DNA of 64,000 nucleotides, taken from Novosphingobium pokkalii (GTDB taxonomy: Bacteria > Pseudomonadota > Alphaproteobacteria > Sphingomonadales > Sphingomonadaceae). The stretch lies in assembly GCF_014652855.1 (NCBI RefSeq), contig NZ_BMZP01000004.1, positions 185,235 to 249,234 of the forward strand, read 5' to 3'. Of this stretch, positions 28,580 to 36,138 are shown piece by piece. A program made the translations under genes and the position numbers. Under the pieces are notes generated by a model. The model was not told the origin of the DNA, made no database searches, and was given only the letters and a program-made list of their open reading frames with translations. Each line of letters opens with the position of its first letter. Positions within the stretch are counted from its first letter, which is position 1.

Positions 28580-29062
28580 ATGAAAGGCTTTTTCCGCAAC
28601 GTCTCTCCGCGCCGCGCGGTGCTGGATCTCTGGCAGGTCATGGGTGCGCCCAGCGAATTCCGCGCGCGCGCGCTGATCCTGGCGGCCCTGGTCACCGGGG
28701 GCATCTTCTACCTGATGACCCAGCAGGAAGGGCGCGGCCTGCCCAAGCCGCCCACGATCATCTATTTCGAATCCTGGCGCGCCGATCGCAGCGACGCCGA
28801 GATTCTCAAAGGCAATATCGAGGCGCAGAAGAAAGCCGACGCCGAAGAAGCTGCCGAAGAACAGCGCCAGGAAGACATCCGCAAGATGTACAAGGCGGTG
28901 GGCGCGGCAACCGGCATCGACACGCAGAAGATGTACGATGACGGCACCAAGGAGCGCGCCGCCGAAAAGAAGGCGGAAAGCGAAAAGAACGCCGCGCTCT
29001 ATCGCCAGATCACCGGCAAGCCGGTGCCGACCGCACCCGGCCTCGATACCCATAAGCCTTGA
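28580..29062 (+). CDS. Single-TM membrane protein of unknown function
   Basis: A 160-aa protein. Residues 1-28 are basic and cytosolic (MKGFFRNVSPRRAVLDLW), one TM segment follows (ARALILAALVTGGIFYLM), and the rest is hydrophilic. It contains PKPPTIIYFESWRADRSDAEILKGNIEAQKKAD and then a charged helical stretch likely to form a coiled coil. I do not recognise a named domain; similar proteins occur next to ribD in other sphingomonads as far as I recall. Its stop overlaps the TTG start of ribD. Confidence 0.75.
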   Translation: MKGFFRNVSPRRAVLDLWQVMGAPSEFRARALILAALVTGGIFYLMTQQEGRGLPKPPTIIYFESWRADRSDAEILKGNIEAQKKADAEEAAEEQRQEDIRKMYKAVGAATGIDTQKMYDDGTKERAAEKKAESEKNAALYRQITGKPVPTAPGLDTHKP

Positions 29063-30036
29063 GCCCGGCGCCAGACGAGGACCGGCGCTGGCTTGACGCC
29101 GCCGCTGCCGTTTCCGCGCGGGGCCGGCCACTGAGCGCGCCCAACCCGGCGGTGGGCTGCGTGATCGTGCGCGGCGGTAGGGTGGTGGCGCGCGGCTGGA
29201 CCCAGCCCGGCGGACGCCCCCATGCCGAAGCCATGGCGCTGGCGGCGCTGGGCGGCGATGCCAGCGGCGCGACGGTCTATGTCAGCCTGGAGCCTTGCGC
29301 CCACGCTTCGCCACGCGGGCCAAGCTGCGCCGACCTGCTGGTGGCGGCGCGGCCGGCGCGGGTGGTGGCGGGGCAGCAAGACCCCGATCCGCGCACGGCG
29401 GGGGCTGGGCTGGCGCGGCTGCGCACGGCCGGGATTGCCACCGATCTCGTCCCCTCCCCCGCCTGCGCGGCGGCGCTTGCCGGGTTCCTGCTGCGCATCA
29501 CGGCCGGGCGCCCGCATGTCACGCTCAAGCTGGCGCTGACGCTCGATGGCGCGATCGCGCTGGCCAATGGGCAAAGCCGCTGGATCACCGGCGCACAGGC
29601 GCGCGCCCATTGCCACGCCGAACGCGCCCGGGCCGATGCCATCCTGGTGGGCGGCGGCACATTGCGTGCCGATGCTCCCCGGCTGGACGTGCGCCTGCCC
29701 GGTCTGGAGCCGCGCAGCCCGCAGCGATGGGTGCTGACACGCGGCCAAGCGCCAAAAGGCTGGAACGCGGTGGCAGACATTGCCGCGCCCCAAGCCTTCG
29801 GATCGGCACAGTGGCTGTTCGTGGAAGGCGGTGCGGGCGCGGCCGCCGCATTCCTGAAGGCCGACCTGGTCGATCGCCTGCTGCTCTACCGCGCGCCGAT
29901 CCTGGTCGGGTCGGGGCTTGCCGCCGTGGCCGATCTGGGGCTGGAAACGCTCGATGCCGCGCATGGCCGTTGGGACAGGGATCGCGCGTGCCAGCTTGGC
30001 AGCGACACCCTGACCATCTACCACCGCCGCCGCTGA
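29059..30036 (+). CDS. ribD: Bifunctional riboflavin deaminase/reductase RibD
   Basis: A 325-aa enzyme. The N-terminal deaminase domain has NPAVGCVIV, the zinc motif HAEAMAL (His near 55) and PCAHASPRGPSC. The C-terminal reductase domain has VTLKLALTLDGAIALANGQSRWITG, DAILVGGGTLRADAPRLDVR and LFVEGGAG. It carries out the second and third steps of riboflavin synthesis. The start appears to be TTG 29059, overlapping the previous stop (TTGA), which suggests coupling. ribE follows 20 bp later; ribBA and ribH are not in the window. Confidence 0.92.
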   Translation: MSPAPDEDRRWLDAAAAVSARGRPLSAPNPAVGCVIVRGGRVVARGWTQPGGRPHAEAMALAALGGDASGATVYVSLEPCAHASPRGPSCADLLVAARPARVVAGQQDPDPRTAGAGLARLRTAGIATDLVPSPACAAALAGFLLRITAGRPHVTLKLALTLDGAIALANGQSRWITGAQARAHCHAERARADAILVGGGTLRADAPRLDVRLPGLEPRSPQRWVLTRGQAPKGWNAVADIAAPQAFGSAQWLFVEGGAGAAAAFLKADLVDRLLLYRAPILVGSGLAAVADLGLETLDAAHGRWDRDRACQLGSDTLTIYHRRR

Positions 30037-30056
30037 AGCATAAGGAACCAGCCACC

Positions 30057-30680
30057 ATGTTTACCGGGATCGTCACCGAAGTGGGCAACGTGATTGCCAT
30101 TGCCGACAAGGGCGACAAGCGGGTGACCGTGTCCTGCGCGATGGACCCGGCGCGGATCGCCATCGGCGCCTCGATCGCCTGTTCGGGCGTGTGCCTCACC
30201 GTGGTGGAAAAGGGCGGCGTTGTGGGCGAGGCCTGGTTCGCGGTGGACGTTTCGGGCGAGACGATCAGCCGCACCGCACCCGCGCAGTGGCAGGCCGGTG
30301 CGCCGATCAACCTGGAACCGGCGCTGCGCCTGGGCGATGAACTGGGCGGCCACATCGTGACCGGCCATGTCGATGCGCTGGGCAAGGTGGTGAGCCTCGC
30401 TCCCGAAGGCGGCAGCCTGCGCGTGATCGTCTCCGCCCCGCCGGAACTGGCGCCCTATATCGCGCCCAAGGGCTCGATCACGGTCGATGGCGTGTCACTG
30501 ACGGTGAACGCGGTGGAAGACCAGGCCGACGGATCGTGCCATTTCGCGCTCAACATCATTCCCCACACCGCCCAGATCACCACGCTCGGCACCTTGGCAG
30601 AAGGCCGCGCGGTGAACCTGGAGATCGACGTGCTCGCGCGCTATCTGCAACGCATGCAGAGCCTGTCGCGCCAGGCCTGA
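30057..30680 (+). CDS. ribE: Riboflavin synthase alpha chain
   Basis: A 207-aa protein made of two similar lumazine-binding barrels. Repeat 1 starts MFTGIVTEVG and repeat 2 starts GHIVTGHVDALG. Each has the SxxCxGVCLTV-type block (ACSGVCLTVVEK, VDGVSLTVNAV). It dismutates two molecules of 6,7-dimethyl-8-ribityllumazine into riboflavin. AAGGA precedes ATG 30057. It is the last gene of the plus-strand run; only a repeat element follows. I saw no FMN riboswitch ahead of ribD or ribE. Confidence 0.95.
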   Translation: MFTGIVTEVGNVIAIADKGDKRVTVSCAMDPARIAIGASIACSGVCLTVVEKGGVVGEAWFAVDVSGETISRTAPAQWQAGAPINLEPALRLGDELGGHIVTGHVDALGKVVSLAPEGGSLRVIVSAPPELAPYIAPKGSITVDGVSLTVNAVEDQADGSCHFALNIIPHTAQITTLGTLAEGRAVNLEIDVLARYLQRMQSLSRQA

Positions 30681-30753
30681 GGCGGGCGGGCGTGTTTGCA
30701 GGGCAGTGATGCTCGGTTGTGGGCAGTTGCAGGTTGTACTTGCCCAAGAAGCT

Positions 30754-30824
30754 GGACCCCGGATCAAGTCCGGGGTGACAGTAAACAAAAATTTCCCGTC
30801 GCCCCGGACTTGATCCGGGGCCCC
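30754..30824. repeat. Inverted intergenic repeat (family B, copy 2)
   Basis: GGACCCCGGATCAAGTCCGG opens the element. Its inverted copy CCCCGGACTTGATCCGGGG ends near 30820, with an A-rich spacer. It is nearly identical to the arm at 5281. It lies between the convergent ends of ribE and the aminotransferase. The remainder of that 240-bp gap holds nothing I can assign. Confidence 0.8.
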
Positions 30825-30920
30825 GCTCAGCGGCCTGTGCCTTGAACCAGAATCAAGGGCAGGCGCAGGCCGAGACGCTGCAACACGAGGGCAGCAGCGT
30901 CTCGGCCCGGCGTCATCGCA

Positions 30921-32096
30921 TCAGGCCGTGGCGACGTCGCGCAAGGCTTCGATGAAGCGTTCGATATTGCCGGTGGTGAGACCGGCAATGTTGATGCGGC
31001 CGGTGCCGGCCATATAGACGCCGTGGCGCTCCCGGATCGCCAGGATCTGCTCGCTCGACAGCGGCAGCATCGAGAACAGGCCGTTCTGCGTGCCCAGCAC
31101 CGACATGGCGATGGGGCCGACCTGGCCGGCGGCGGCCAGCGTGTCGCGCACCCAGCGCATGCGATCGCGCATCTCGTCCAGCTCGGCCAGCCACAGCGCG
31201 GTCAGATCAGGGTCGGCCAGGATCAGGCGCACCGCAGCCGCGCCATGATCGGGCGGCATCGACCACGAGGCGCGAGCAATCGTGGCGCCGTTGGACATGG
31301 CCTTGGCCAGCGCGTCCTTGTCCGCCGTGACGGCGTAGAACGCACCGACGCGGTCGCGGTAGAGGCCGAAGTTCTTGTCGCAGGAATAGGCGACCAGCGC
31401 CTCGGGCACATGGGCCAGCACCTTGCGCAAGCCATAGGCATCGGCTTCCATGCCCTCGCCCAGGCCCTGATAGGCCAGGTCGATCAGCGGCAGCACGCCC
31501 TTGGCGGCGAGCAGCGGGGCGATCTCGTCCCACTGCGCCGGGGTATAGTCCACGCCGGTGGGGTTGTGGCAGCAGCCGTGCAGCAGCACCAGGTCGCTCG
31601 CCTCGGCCTCTTCCAGCGCGGCCTTGAGCGCGGCGAGATCGGCCGTGCCATCGGCGGCGGTGTGCTTGAAGGTCTTGAGTTCAAGACCGGCGGCCGCGAC
31701 GATCTGGGCATGGTTGGGCCACGAAGGGGTGCCCATCCACACGCGCTTCACGCCGGCGCGCTTGGCCACTTCGATCGCCAAGCGCACCGCACCCGTGCCA
31801 CCGGGAGCCTGCATGCCATCGACCTTGGCGGTGTCGAAATCGGCGCCGAACACATAGGGAATCAGCGCATTGACGAAACCCATGTCGCCTTCGGGGCCAA
31901 GGTAGGCCTTGGAATCCTGATCGGCGAGCAGCTTGGCTTCGGCGGCCTTGATCGCCTTGAACACCGGAGTCGCGCCATCGGCGGTGCGATAGACGCCCAC
32001 GCCAAGATCAATCTTGGTATCGCGCGGATCGGCATTATGCAGCTTGATCAGCGCCAGCAAGGCATCGGCCGGTTGCGGAGCCAGGTTTTCGAGCAT
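30921..32096 (-). CDS. Aromatic/aspartate aminotransferase (class I, Iα type)
   Basis: A 391-aa PLP enzyme like E. coli AspC/TyrB. It starts with LAPQPADALLALIKLHNADPRDTKIDLGVGVYRTADG, then YLGPEGDMGF, QAPGGTGAVRLA, HGCCHNPTGVDYTPAQW, LIDLAYQGLGEG, the PLP lysine in YSCDKNFGLYRDRVGAF (about 241) and the substrate arginine in GTGRINIAGL. It transaminates aspartate and/or aromatic amino acids with 2-oxoglutarate; specificity cannot be told by eye. It is a single gene. Confidence 0.92.
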   Translation of the reverse strand: MLENLAPQPADALLALIKLHNADPRDTKIDLGVGVYRTADGATPVFKAIKAAEAKLLADQDSKAYLGPEGDMGFVNALIPYVFGADFDTAKVDGMQAPGGTGAVRLAIEVAKRAGVKRVWMGTPSWPNHAQIVAAAGLELKTFKHTAADGTADLAALKAALEEAEASDLVLLHGCCHNPTGVDYTPAQWDEIAPLLAAKGVLPLIDLAYQGLGEGMEADAYGLRKVLAHVPEALVAYSCDKNFGLYRDRVGAFYAVTADKDALAKAMSNGATIARASWSMPPDHGAAAVRLILADPDLTALWLAELDEMRDRMRWVRDTLAAAGQVGPIAMSVLGTQNGLFSMLPLSSEQILAIRERHGVYMAGTGRINIAGLTTGNIERFIEALRDVATA

Positions 32097-32152
32097 GGGG
32101 ATTTTCTTTCACGGCTGTCTGAAAGGAACGCCGCCCCCATGCCGCCGCAGGG

Positions 32153-32385
32153 GCGCGGGCGCAAGTGACTTTGCGCCCGCGCAGGCACTCAAGGCGGCAA
32201 GCGTGTGTTGGAAATCCGGCTGCGCCGGATTTGCGGCACCGGCCCGCTCCCGTCCCGAAGGCACCGAAAACGTCCGGGGGACGTTTTCGCTGAGGGGGCC
32301 GACCTCCCATAGGGTACTATCGTTGGGAGGTCGGGTGGGGGAGCGGGCCGGTGCCGCAAGGAAAATGCGCCTCGGCGCATTTTCC
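32153..32385. repeat. Multi-hairpin intergenic element with a 21-bp outer inverted repeat (family D)
   Basis: The gene-free 307 bp between the aminotransferase start and eipA end hold five perfect stem-loops in series: 32153-32182 (12 bp), 32212-32232 (9 bp), 32265-32289 (11 bp), 32299-32334 (11 bp) and 32360-32385 (11 bp, CTCG loop). Perfect 21-bp arms at 32231-32251 and 32339-32359 enclose the third and fourth hairpins. No coding frame is apparent. The structure is symmetrical and could fold in DNA or in RNA from either strand; part of it lies in the 5' region of the aminotransferase gene. Confidence 0.8.
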
Positions 32386-32403
32386 AAACGGACTCTCAGC
32401 CCG

Positions 32404-33192
32404 TCAGAACGGCATCCAGGTCTGCTTGTGGCTGAACTTCATGTAGCCGGCGTTCACGCCCAGGCGCAGCCCCGCGCCCATGCGCACCGGAATGAGCACG
32501 ACATCGCCGCGCCGCAGATAGCTGACGTTGAACCCGCCGATCAGGTAGGCTTGCCCCTCGCCCGCGCCAAAGCGGTGGTACATGTCTGCCGTATCGTAAA
32601 GGTTGTAGACCAGCACGAAGGTGTTGCCGGCATTGGCGCCGGCATCGAAACCCACCGAGGGACCGGTCCAGTAGACCGGCATATCACCCTCCACCTTGTG
32701 GTGCAGCGTGCCTGAGCCATAGCGCAGGCCCACGACCAGCGCACCGCCCGCCTCGCGCCCGGTGATATAGCCGATCGGCTCACCCTGCTTTTTCAGGATG
32801 TCGCGGATCATCATTGCCAGCCCCTTGGCGCCCTTGCCAAACACGCCTTCGGCCGCGCCGATCAGATCGTCCTCGTGCCAGGATTGGCCGTTGGCGCTGG
32901 CCGGCTGCGCTCCGGCAGGCGGGGGTGTTGCCGGCATGGATTGGGGCGGCGGCGGCGCGGTGGGCGCGCCCGGGCTGGCATAAGGCGCCCCGCTCACCGG
33001 CGGGCTGGCGGGCGCCGGCTGCACCGGGGTGGCGCGCGGCGCGGCCGGCGTGGTGCCGGGCTGGGGCGCCAGATCGCTGTCGATCGCCGAATTGGGATCG
33101 ATCGTCTGCACTTGCGCCTGGGCCAGCGGCGCAGACAGCAGGGACAGGCCCGCCAGGCCCAAGGCCACGCGATAATGGATGGCACGCTTCAT
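32404..33192 (-). CDS. EipA-family (DUF1134) periplasmic protein
   Basis: A 262-aa protein. The signal peptide is residues 1-26 (LGLAGLSLLSAPLAQAQ). A proline-rich, low-complexity linker follows (about 30-95). The DUF1134 domain occupies the remainder: GYITGREAGGALVVGLRYGSGTLHHK, YWTGPSVGFDAGANAGNTFVLVYNL and VLIPVRMGAGLRLGVNAGYMKFS. EipA in Brucella and Caulobacter supports envelope integrity. ATG 33192 (MKRAIHY) sits right before the signal peptide; the longer frame runs into the tRNA. The 294 bp upstream to the tRNA contain nothing I can assign. Confidence 0.9.
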   Translation of the reverse strand: MKRAIHYRVALGLAGLSLLSAPLAQAQVQTIDPNSAIDSDLAPQPGTTPAAPRATPVQPAPASPPVSGAPYASPGAPTAPPPPQSMPATPPPAGAQPASANGQSWHEDDLIGAAEGVFGKGAKGLAMMIRDILKKQGEPIGYITGREAGGALVVGLRYGSGTLHHKVEGDMPVYWTGPSVGFDAGANAGNTFVLVYNLYDTADMYHRFGAGEGQAYLIGGFNVSYLRRGDVVLIPVRMGAGLRLGVNAGYMKFSHKQTWMPF

Positions 33193-33486
33193 TGTGTTTC
33201 CCGTCCCCTCAATGCGACACCGGATGGCAACAGCACCCTGCCATGGCGCGAACCGGGCACCACGGCAATTGGCCTGCTTTCTTCCGCCACAGATTCTCCC
33301 CATCACAATGAACGGGCGATGAGCCGAGTCGAAATTGCGCCCAAACGGAGCAAGCGCACGCCAGCCGCCCACATGGCGCCGATACACCGCTTTCCACAGG
33401 GTAATGCAGGCCTGGGGAAAAATCACAAGACAGCGCTTGCCCAGCCCCCCAACCCCCGTTATAGGCCGCCCTCGCCGCTGCGATCC

Positions 33487-33579
33487 GGAGACGTGGGTGA
33501 GTGGCTGAAACCAACGGTTTGCTAAACCGTCGTACTGGTAAATCCGGTACCGAGGGTTCGAATCCCTCCGTCTCCGCCA
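33487..33579 (+). tRNA. tRNA-Ser (anticodon GCT)
   Basis: The acceptor stem GGAGACG (33487-33493) pairs with CGTCTCC (33569-33575), followed by discriminator G and an encoded CCA. The anticodon stem-loop ACGGTTTGCTAAACCGT gives GCT, reading AGC/AGU serine codons. A long variable arm (TACTGGTAAATCCGGTA) and T-arm GAGGGTTCGAATCCCTC are present. Class II length of 90 nt without CCA. A weak hairpin (CCCCTG-TTTG-CAGGGG) follows at 33582-33597. Confidence 0.97.
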
Positions 33580-34011
33580 GGCCCCTGTTTGCAGGGGTTC
33601 CCGGAAATCTGCTGGGACTGGCAAAACCCTAAAAAATCGAGGATTTCCCGCTTCGGCTCGTTTCTGTCGGTTCGTGCCCCTCCGCTAGTCGTGGGGTATG
33701 AAAACGGGGTATCGGGTCTCGGAAAGGGGGTATCCGGACGCCCTGCCGAACGACGGTTTGAAACGTGATCGGCGGCGGCCTGGTGCGCCCGACTTCCAGC
33801 GCGTCGGGCAGGATCGTTTTCGCGGCCACCCCATCCTGGAAGGCGCCACCGGCGGACTTGAAGCCAAGCCGCCGGCGCTCAGCGCGGGCTGGGGTTTTCA
33901 TCCGCCGGCCATGTCGCGCGGAACGCGGGCGGCTTTGTGGGTCAGCCCGAATTCGCCGTAGCGCGGCGATGCCCGCCTGGTCTTCGCGCGACCGGGAGCG
34001 GCGGCATGGCC
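33580..34011. other. 432-bp gene-free stretch behind tRNA-Ser
   Basis: No convincing gene. A 90-codon minus-strand frame (33629-33901) has no recognisable domain. The stretch contains three copies of GGGGTAT (33693, 33706, 33727) at uneven spacing, an A/T-rich spot (AAAACCCTAAAAAATCGAGGATTT near 33623), and otherwise unstructured GC-rich sequence. Its place directly behind a tRNA 3' end is a classical integration site, so it may be the remnant of an integrative element's edge. I see no integrase text and no second copy of the tRNA end inside the window. Confidence 0.4.
33582..33599 (+). terminator. Weak hairpin behind tRNA-Ser
   Basis: CCCCTG-TTTG-CAGGGG followed by TT only, 3 bp after the tRNA CCA. 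It may be the end of the tRNA transcript. Confidence 0.4.
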
Positions 34012-34866
34012 TCAGGCCCTCGGCTGCCAGGCCACGAATTCCTGGCGCTGTTCACCCAGCTTCTCGATACCCAGGGTTACCACGTCACCCGGCTTGAGAT
34101 ACCACGGCGCGGGCTTCTGCCCCAGGCCGACGCCCGGCGGCGTGCCGGTGGTGATGATGTCACCCGGCTCCAGCGTCATGATCTGCGAACAATAGGAAAC
34201 GATCTCGGCCACCGAGAAGATCATCGTGTTGGTGTTGCCGTTCTGCACGCGCTGGCCGTTGACATCGAGCCACATCGCCAGGTTCTGCACGTCACCCACT
34301 TCGTCGGCCGTCACCAGCCACGGACCGACCGGGCCGAAGGTGGGAAAGCCCTTGCCCTTGTCCCAGGTGCCGCCGCGTTCCAGTTGCCAGTGGCGTTCCG
34401 ACACGTCGTTGACCACGCAATAGCCGGCAACGTGGTCGAGCGCCTGGTCCACCTCGACATATTCGGCGCGGCTGCCGATGATCACGCCGAGTTCGACTTC
34501 CCAGTCGGTCTTTTCCGAACCGCGCGGAATGACCACGGGGTCGTTCGGGCCTTGCAGGCAACTGACCCACTTGTTGAACACCACCGGCTCTTCGGGGATC
34601 GGAGCGTTGGATTCGGCGGCGTGATCGGCGAAGTTGAGCCCGATGGCGATGAACTTGCGCGTTCCGGCCACCGGCACGCCAAAGCGCGCACTGCCTTCCA
34701 CCAGGGGCAGGCTTTCGGGATCGATTGCAGCCAGGCGGGCGAGCGTTTCGGGACCGAGCGTGTCGGGCGTGATATCCGGGTGCCCGGCCAGCGCGCGCAG
34801 GCGGCCGGCAGCATCGATCAAGCCCGGCAGTTCCTGTCCAGGAGCGCCATAACGGCAGAGTTTCAT
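34012..34866 (-). CDS. Fumarylacetoacetate hydrolase-family protein (probable 2,4-diketo-3-deoxy-sugar-acid hydrolase)
   Basis: A 284-aa FAH-superfamily enzyme. Metal ligands appear in DWEVELGVIIG (ExE) and GYCVVNDVSERHWQ (Asp). FIAIGLNFADHAAE and ITTGTPPGVGLGQKPAPWYLKPGD complete the fold. In the non-phosphorylating L-fucose/L-rhamnose routes such a hydrolase splits 2,4-diketo-3-deoxy-fuconate or -rhamnonate into pyruvate and lactate. The gene before it in the operon is an SDR of the type that makes this diketo acid, which supports the role. AAGGA lies 7 nt before ATG 34866. Other FAH substrates cannot be excluded. Confidence 0.85.
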   Translation of the reverse strand: MKLCRYGAPGQELPGLIDAAGRLRALAGHPDITPDTLGPETLARLAAIDPESLPLVEGSARFGVPVAGTRKFIAIGLNFADHAAESNAPIPEEPVVFNKWVSCLQGPNDPVVIPRGSEKTDWEVELGVIIGSRAEYVEVDQALDHVAGYCVVNDVSERHWQLERGGTWDKGKGFPTFGPVGPWLVTADEVGDVQNLAMWLDVNGQRVQNGNTNTMIFSVAEIVSYCSQIMTLEPGDIITTGTPPGVGLGQKPAPWYLKPGDVVTLGIEKLGEQRQEFVAWQPRA

Positions 34867-34945
34867 GGGTTTTCCTTTGTTGCGGAGAGAAGGGATCGAT
34901 GGTTGGCGACAGGGGCAACCGCGCCTGGCAGCACCAGCGCGCGGC

Positions 34946-35677
34946 TCAGGCCATGCACCAGCCACCATCGATCACATGCAATTGCCCGGTCGTATAGGCA
35001 CTTTCATCCGACGCCAGATAGAGCGCCAGTGCGGCGACTTCCTCGGGGGTGCCGAGCCGCCCCATCGGCTGACGCGCCACGAACGCGGCGCGCGCGGCGG
35101 CCTCGTCGCCAGTGGCGGCCAGTCGCTCGTCCAGCGAAGGCGATTGCACCGTACCCGGGCAGATCGCGTTGCAGCGAATGCCCTGCCCGACATGATCAAG
35201 CGCCACAGCGCGGGTGATTCCCGCCACGGCCGCCTTGCTGGCACAATAGGCATAGCGATTGCCCACCCCGATCACCGGCCCGGCGACCGAGGCCATGTTG
35301 ATGATCGAACCACCGCCGCGCGCGATCATCGCGGGCAGCAAGGCCTGCAACATATGCGTGATGGCGTGGACATTGAGATCGAACGACAGGGCATAGCCCG
35401 CGTCGGTGGTGTTGAGCAGAGTGCCGGCATCGACATAGCCGGCACAGTTGAACAGCACGTCCACGCCGCCGGCCTGCGCGCCGAACGCGGCGATCGCGGC
35501 GCGGTCGGTCAGGTCGATCACATGCGGCGTGCAGCCCGACAGGCCTGCCAGCGCTGCACCGTTGCGATCGAGCGCGAGAACCTGCGCGCCCTCCGCAGCG
35601 AACAGTTCCGCAGCGGCGCGGCCGATGCCCTGCCCCGCCCCTGTGACGATGGCCGTCTTGCCGTGAAGTCGCTTCAT
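34946..35677 (-). CDS. SDR oxidoreductase, probable 2-keto-3-deoxy-L-fuconate/rhamnonate 4-dehydrogenase
   Basis: A 243-aa short-chain dehydrogenase. It has the NAD motif TGAGQGIGRAAA, NCAGYV, and catalytic Ser (NMASVAG) and YxxxK (YAYCASKAAVAG). The block RCNAICPGTVQSPSLDERL and the end RQPMGRLGTPEEVAALALYL ... GQLHVIDGGW strongly resemble 2-keto-3-deoxy-L-fuconate dehydrogenase and the related BDH2 group. It would oxidise C4 of a 2-keto-3-deoxy sugar acid with NAD. The FAH gene follows 79 bp downstream. Fucose dehydrogenase, lactonase and dehydratase genes are not in this window. Confidence 0.82.
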   Translation of the reverse strand: MKRLHGKTAIVTGAGQGIGRAAAELFAAEGAQVLALDRNGAALAGLSGCTPHVIDLTDRAAIAAFGAQAGGVDVLFNCAGYVDAGTLLNTTDAGYALSFDLNVHAITHMLQALLPAMIARGGGSIINMASVAGPVIGVGNRYAYCASKAAVAGITRAVALDHVGQGIRCNAICPGTVQSPSLDERLAATGDEAAARAAFVARQPMGRLGTPEEVAALALYLASDESAYTTGQLHVIDGGWCMA

Positions 35678-35843
35678 GCCGTTATCCCGGATTGCTTGGA
35701 TGCGAACGTGAGCATGGCACCGCGCCGCTGATCTGCCTGCTTGCAGAGAAGCGGGGTTGCGGAGCGCGGCTCAACACATGCGGGGGTCTTTGAAAAGCGC
35801 GCACTACACCTGTCCCGATCTGCCATTGTTTTACAGATGCCAG

Positions 35844-35860
35844 ATTAATATCAAATATGC
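35844..35860 (-). promoter_or_regulatory. Candidate IclR operator, SDR side
   Basis: GCATATTTGATATTAAT on the minus strand matches 13 of 17 positions of the motif at 36012-36028, in opposite orientation. It lies about 170 bp upstream of the SDR start. Confidence 0.35.
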
Positions 35861-36011
35861 GAACGTCAAACGCTTTACGCCGCTCGGCATGCCAGGCATG
35901 CGAATGCAGGGCAGCTTCATCGGCACCATCCGATTTCCGTTTGCCGAGGGAGTCGAGGGCGTGGCAGGGTCTGCAAACCATGCCGCTCACCAGAATTGCA
36001 GGATTTCATTG

Positions 36012-36028
36012 CGTATATGATATTGAAA
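36012..36028 (+). promoter_or_regulatory. Candidate IclR operator, regulator side
   Basis: GCGTATATGATATTGAA matches the inverted copy at 35844-35860. It sits inside the imperfect dyad 35998-36034, just ahead of the possible early starts of iclR, consistent with autoregulation. Confidence 0.35.
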
Positions 36029-36138
36029 TTGCACTGTAGCGATTGAATGACATGCCCAACGCGGTCCTGTGCGAGCCGTCGTTGCGGAAATTGGCCGCGC
36101 CGCCTAGGGTGGCAGGCAGCGTATCGACATGGGACTTT

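Larger units (their letters stand above)
35678..36138. other. Divergent regulatory region between the SDR operon and iclR
   Basis: About 460 bp without a convincing gene, with a markedly A/T-richer centre (35820-35880 and 35990-36050) than the surroundings. It holds two inverted copies of a 17-bp motif (35844 and 36012), described separately, and an imperfect dyad TGCAGGATTTCA ... TGAAATTGCA (35998-36034). The last 96 bp could encode an N-terminal extension of the regulator if it starts at 36043 or 36052. Confidence 0.5.

Noticed and set aside
33629..33901. 90-aa minus-strand frame behind tRNA-Ser as an integrase or toxin remnant
   Set aside because: No integrase catalytic residues, no toxin family resemblance and no good ribosome site; kept only as a gene-free stretch.
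36043..36138. N-terminal extension of the IclR regulator (TTG 36043 or ATG 36052)
   Set aside because: The extra residues have no family counterpart and would overlap the A/T-rich regulatory region; ATG 36139 fits the usual IclR start, although I cannot exclude 36052.
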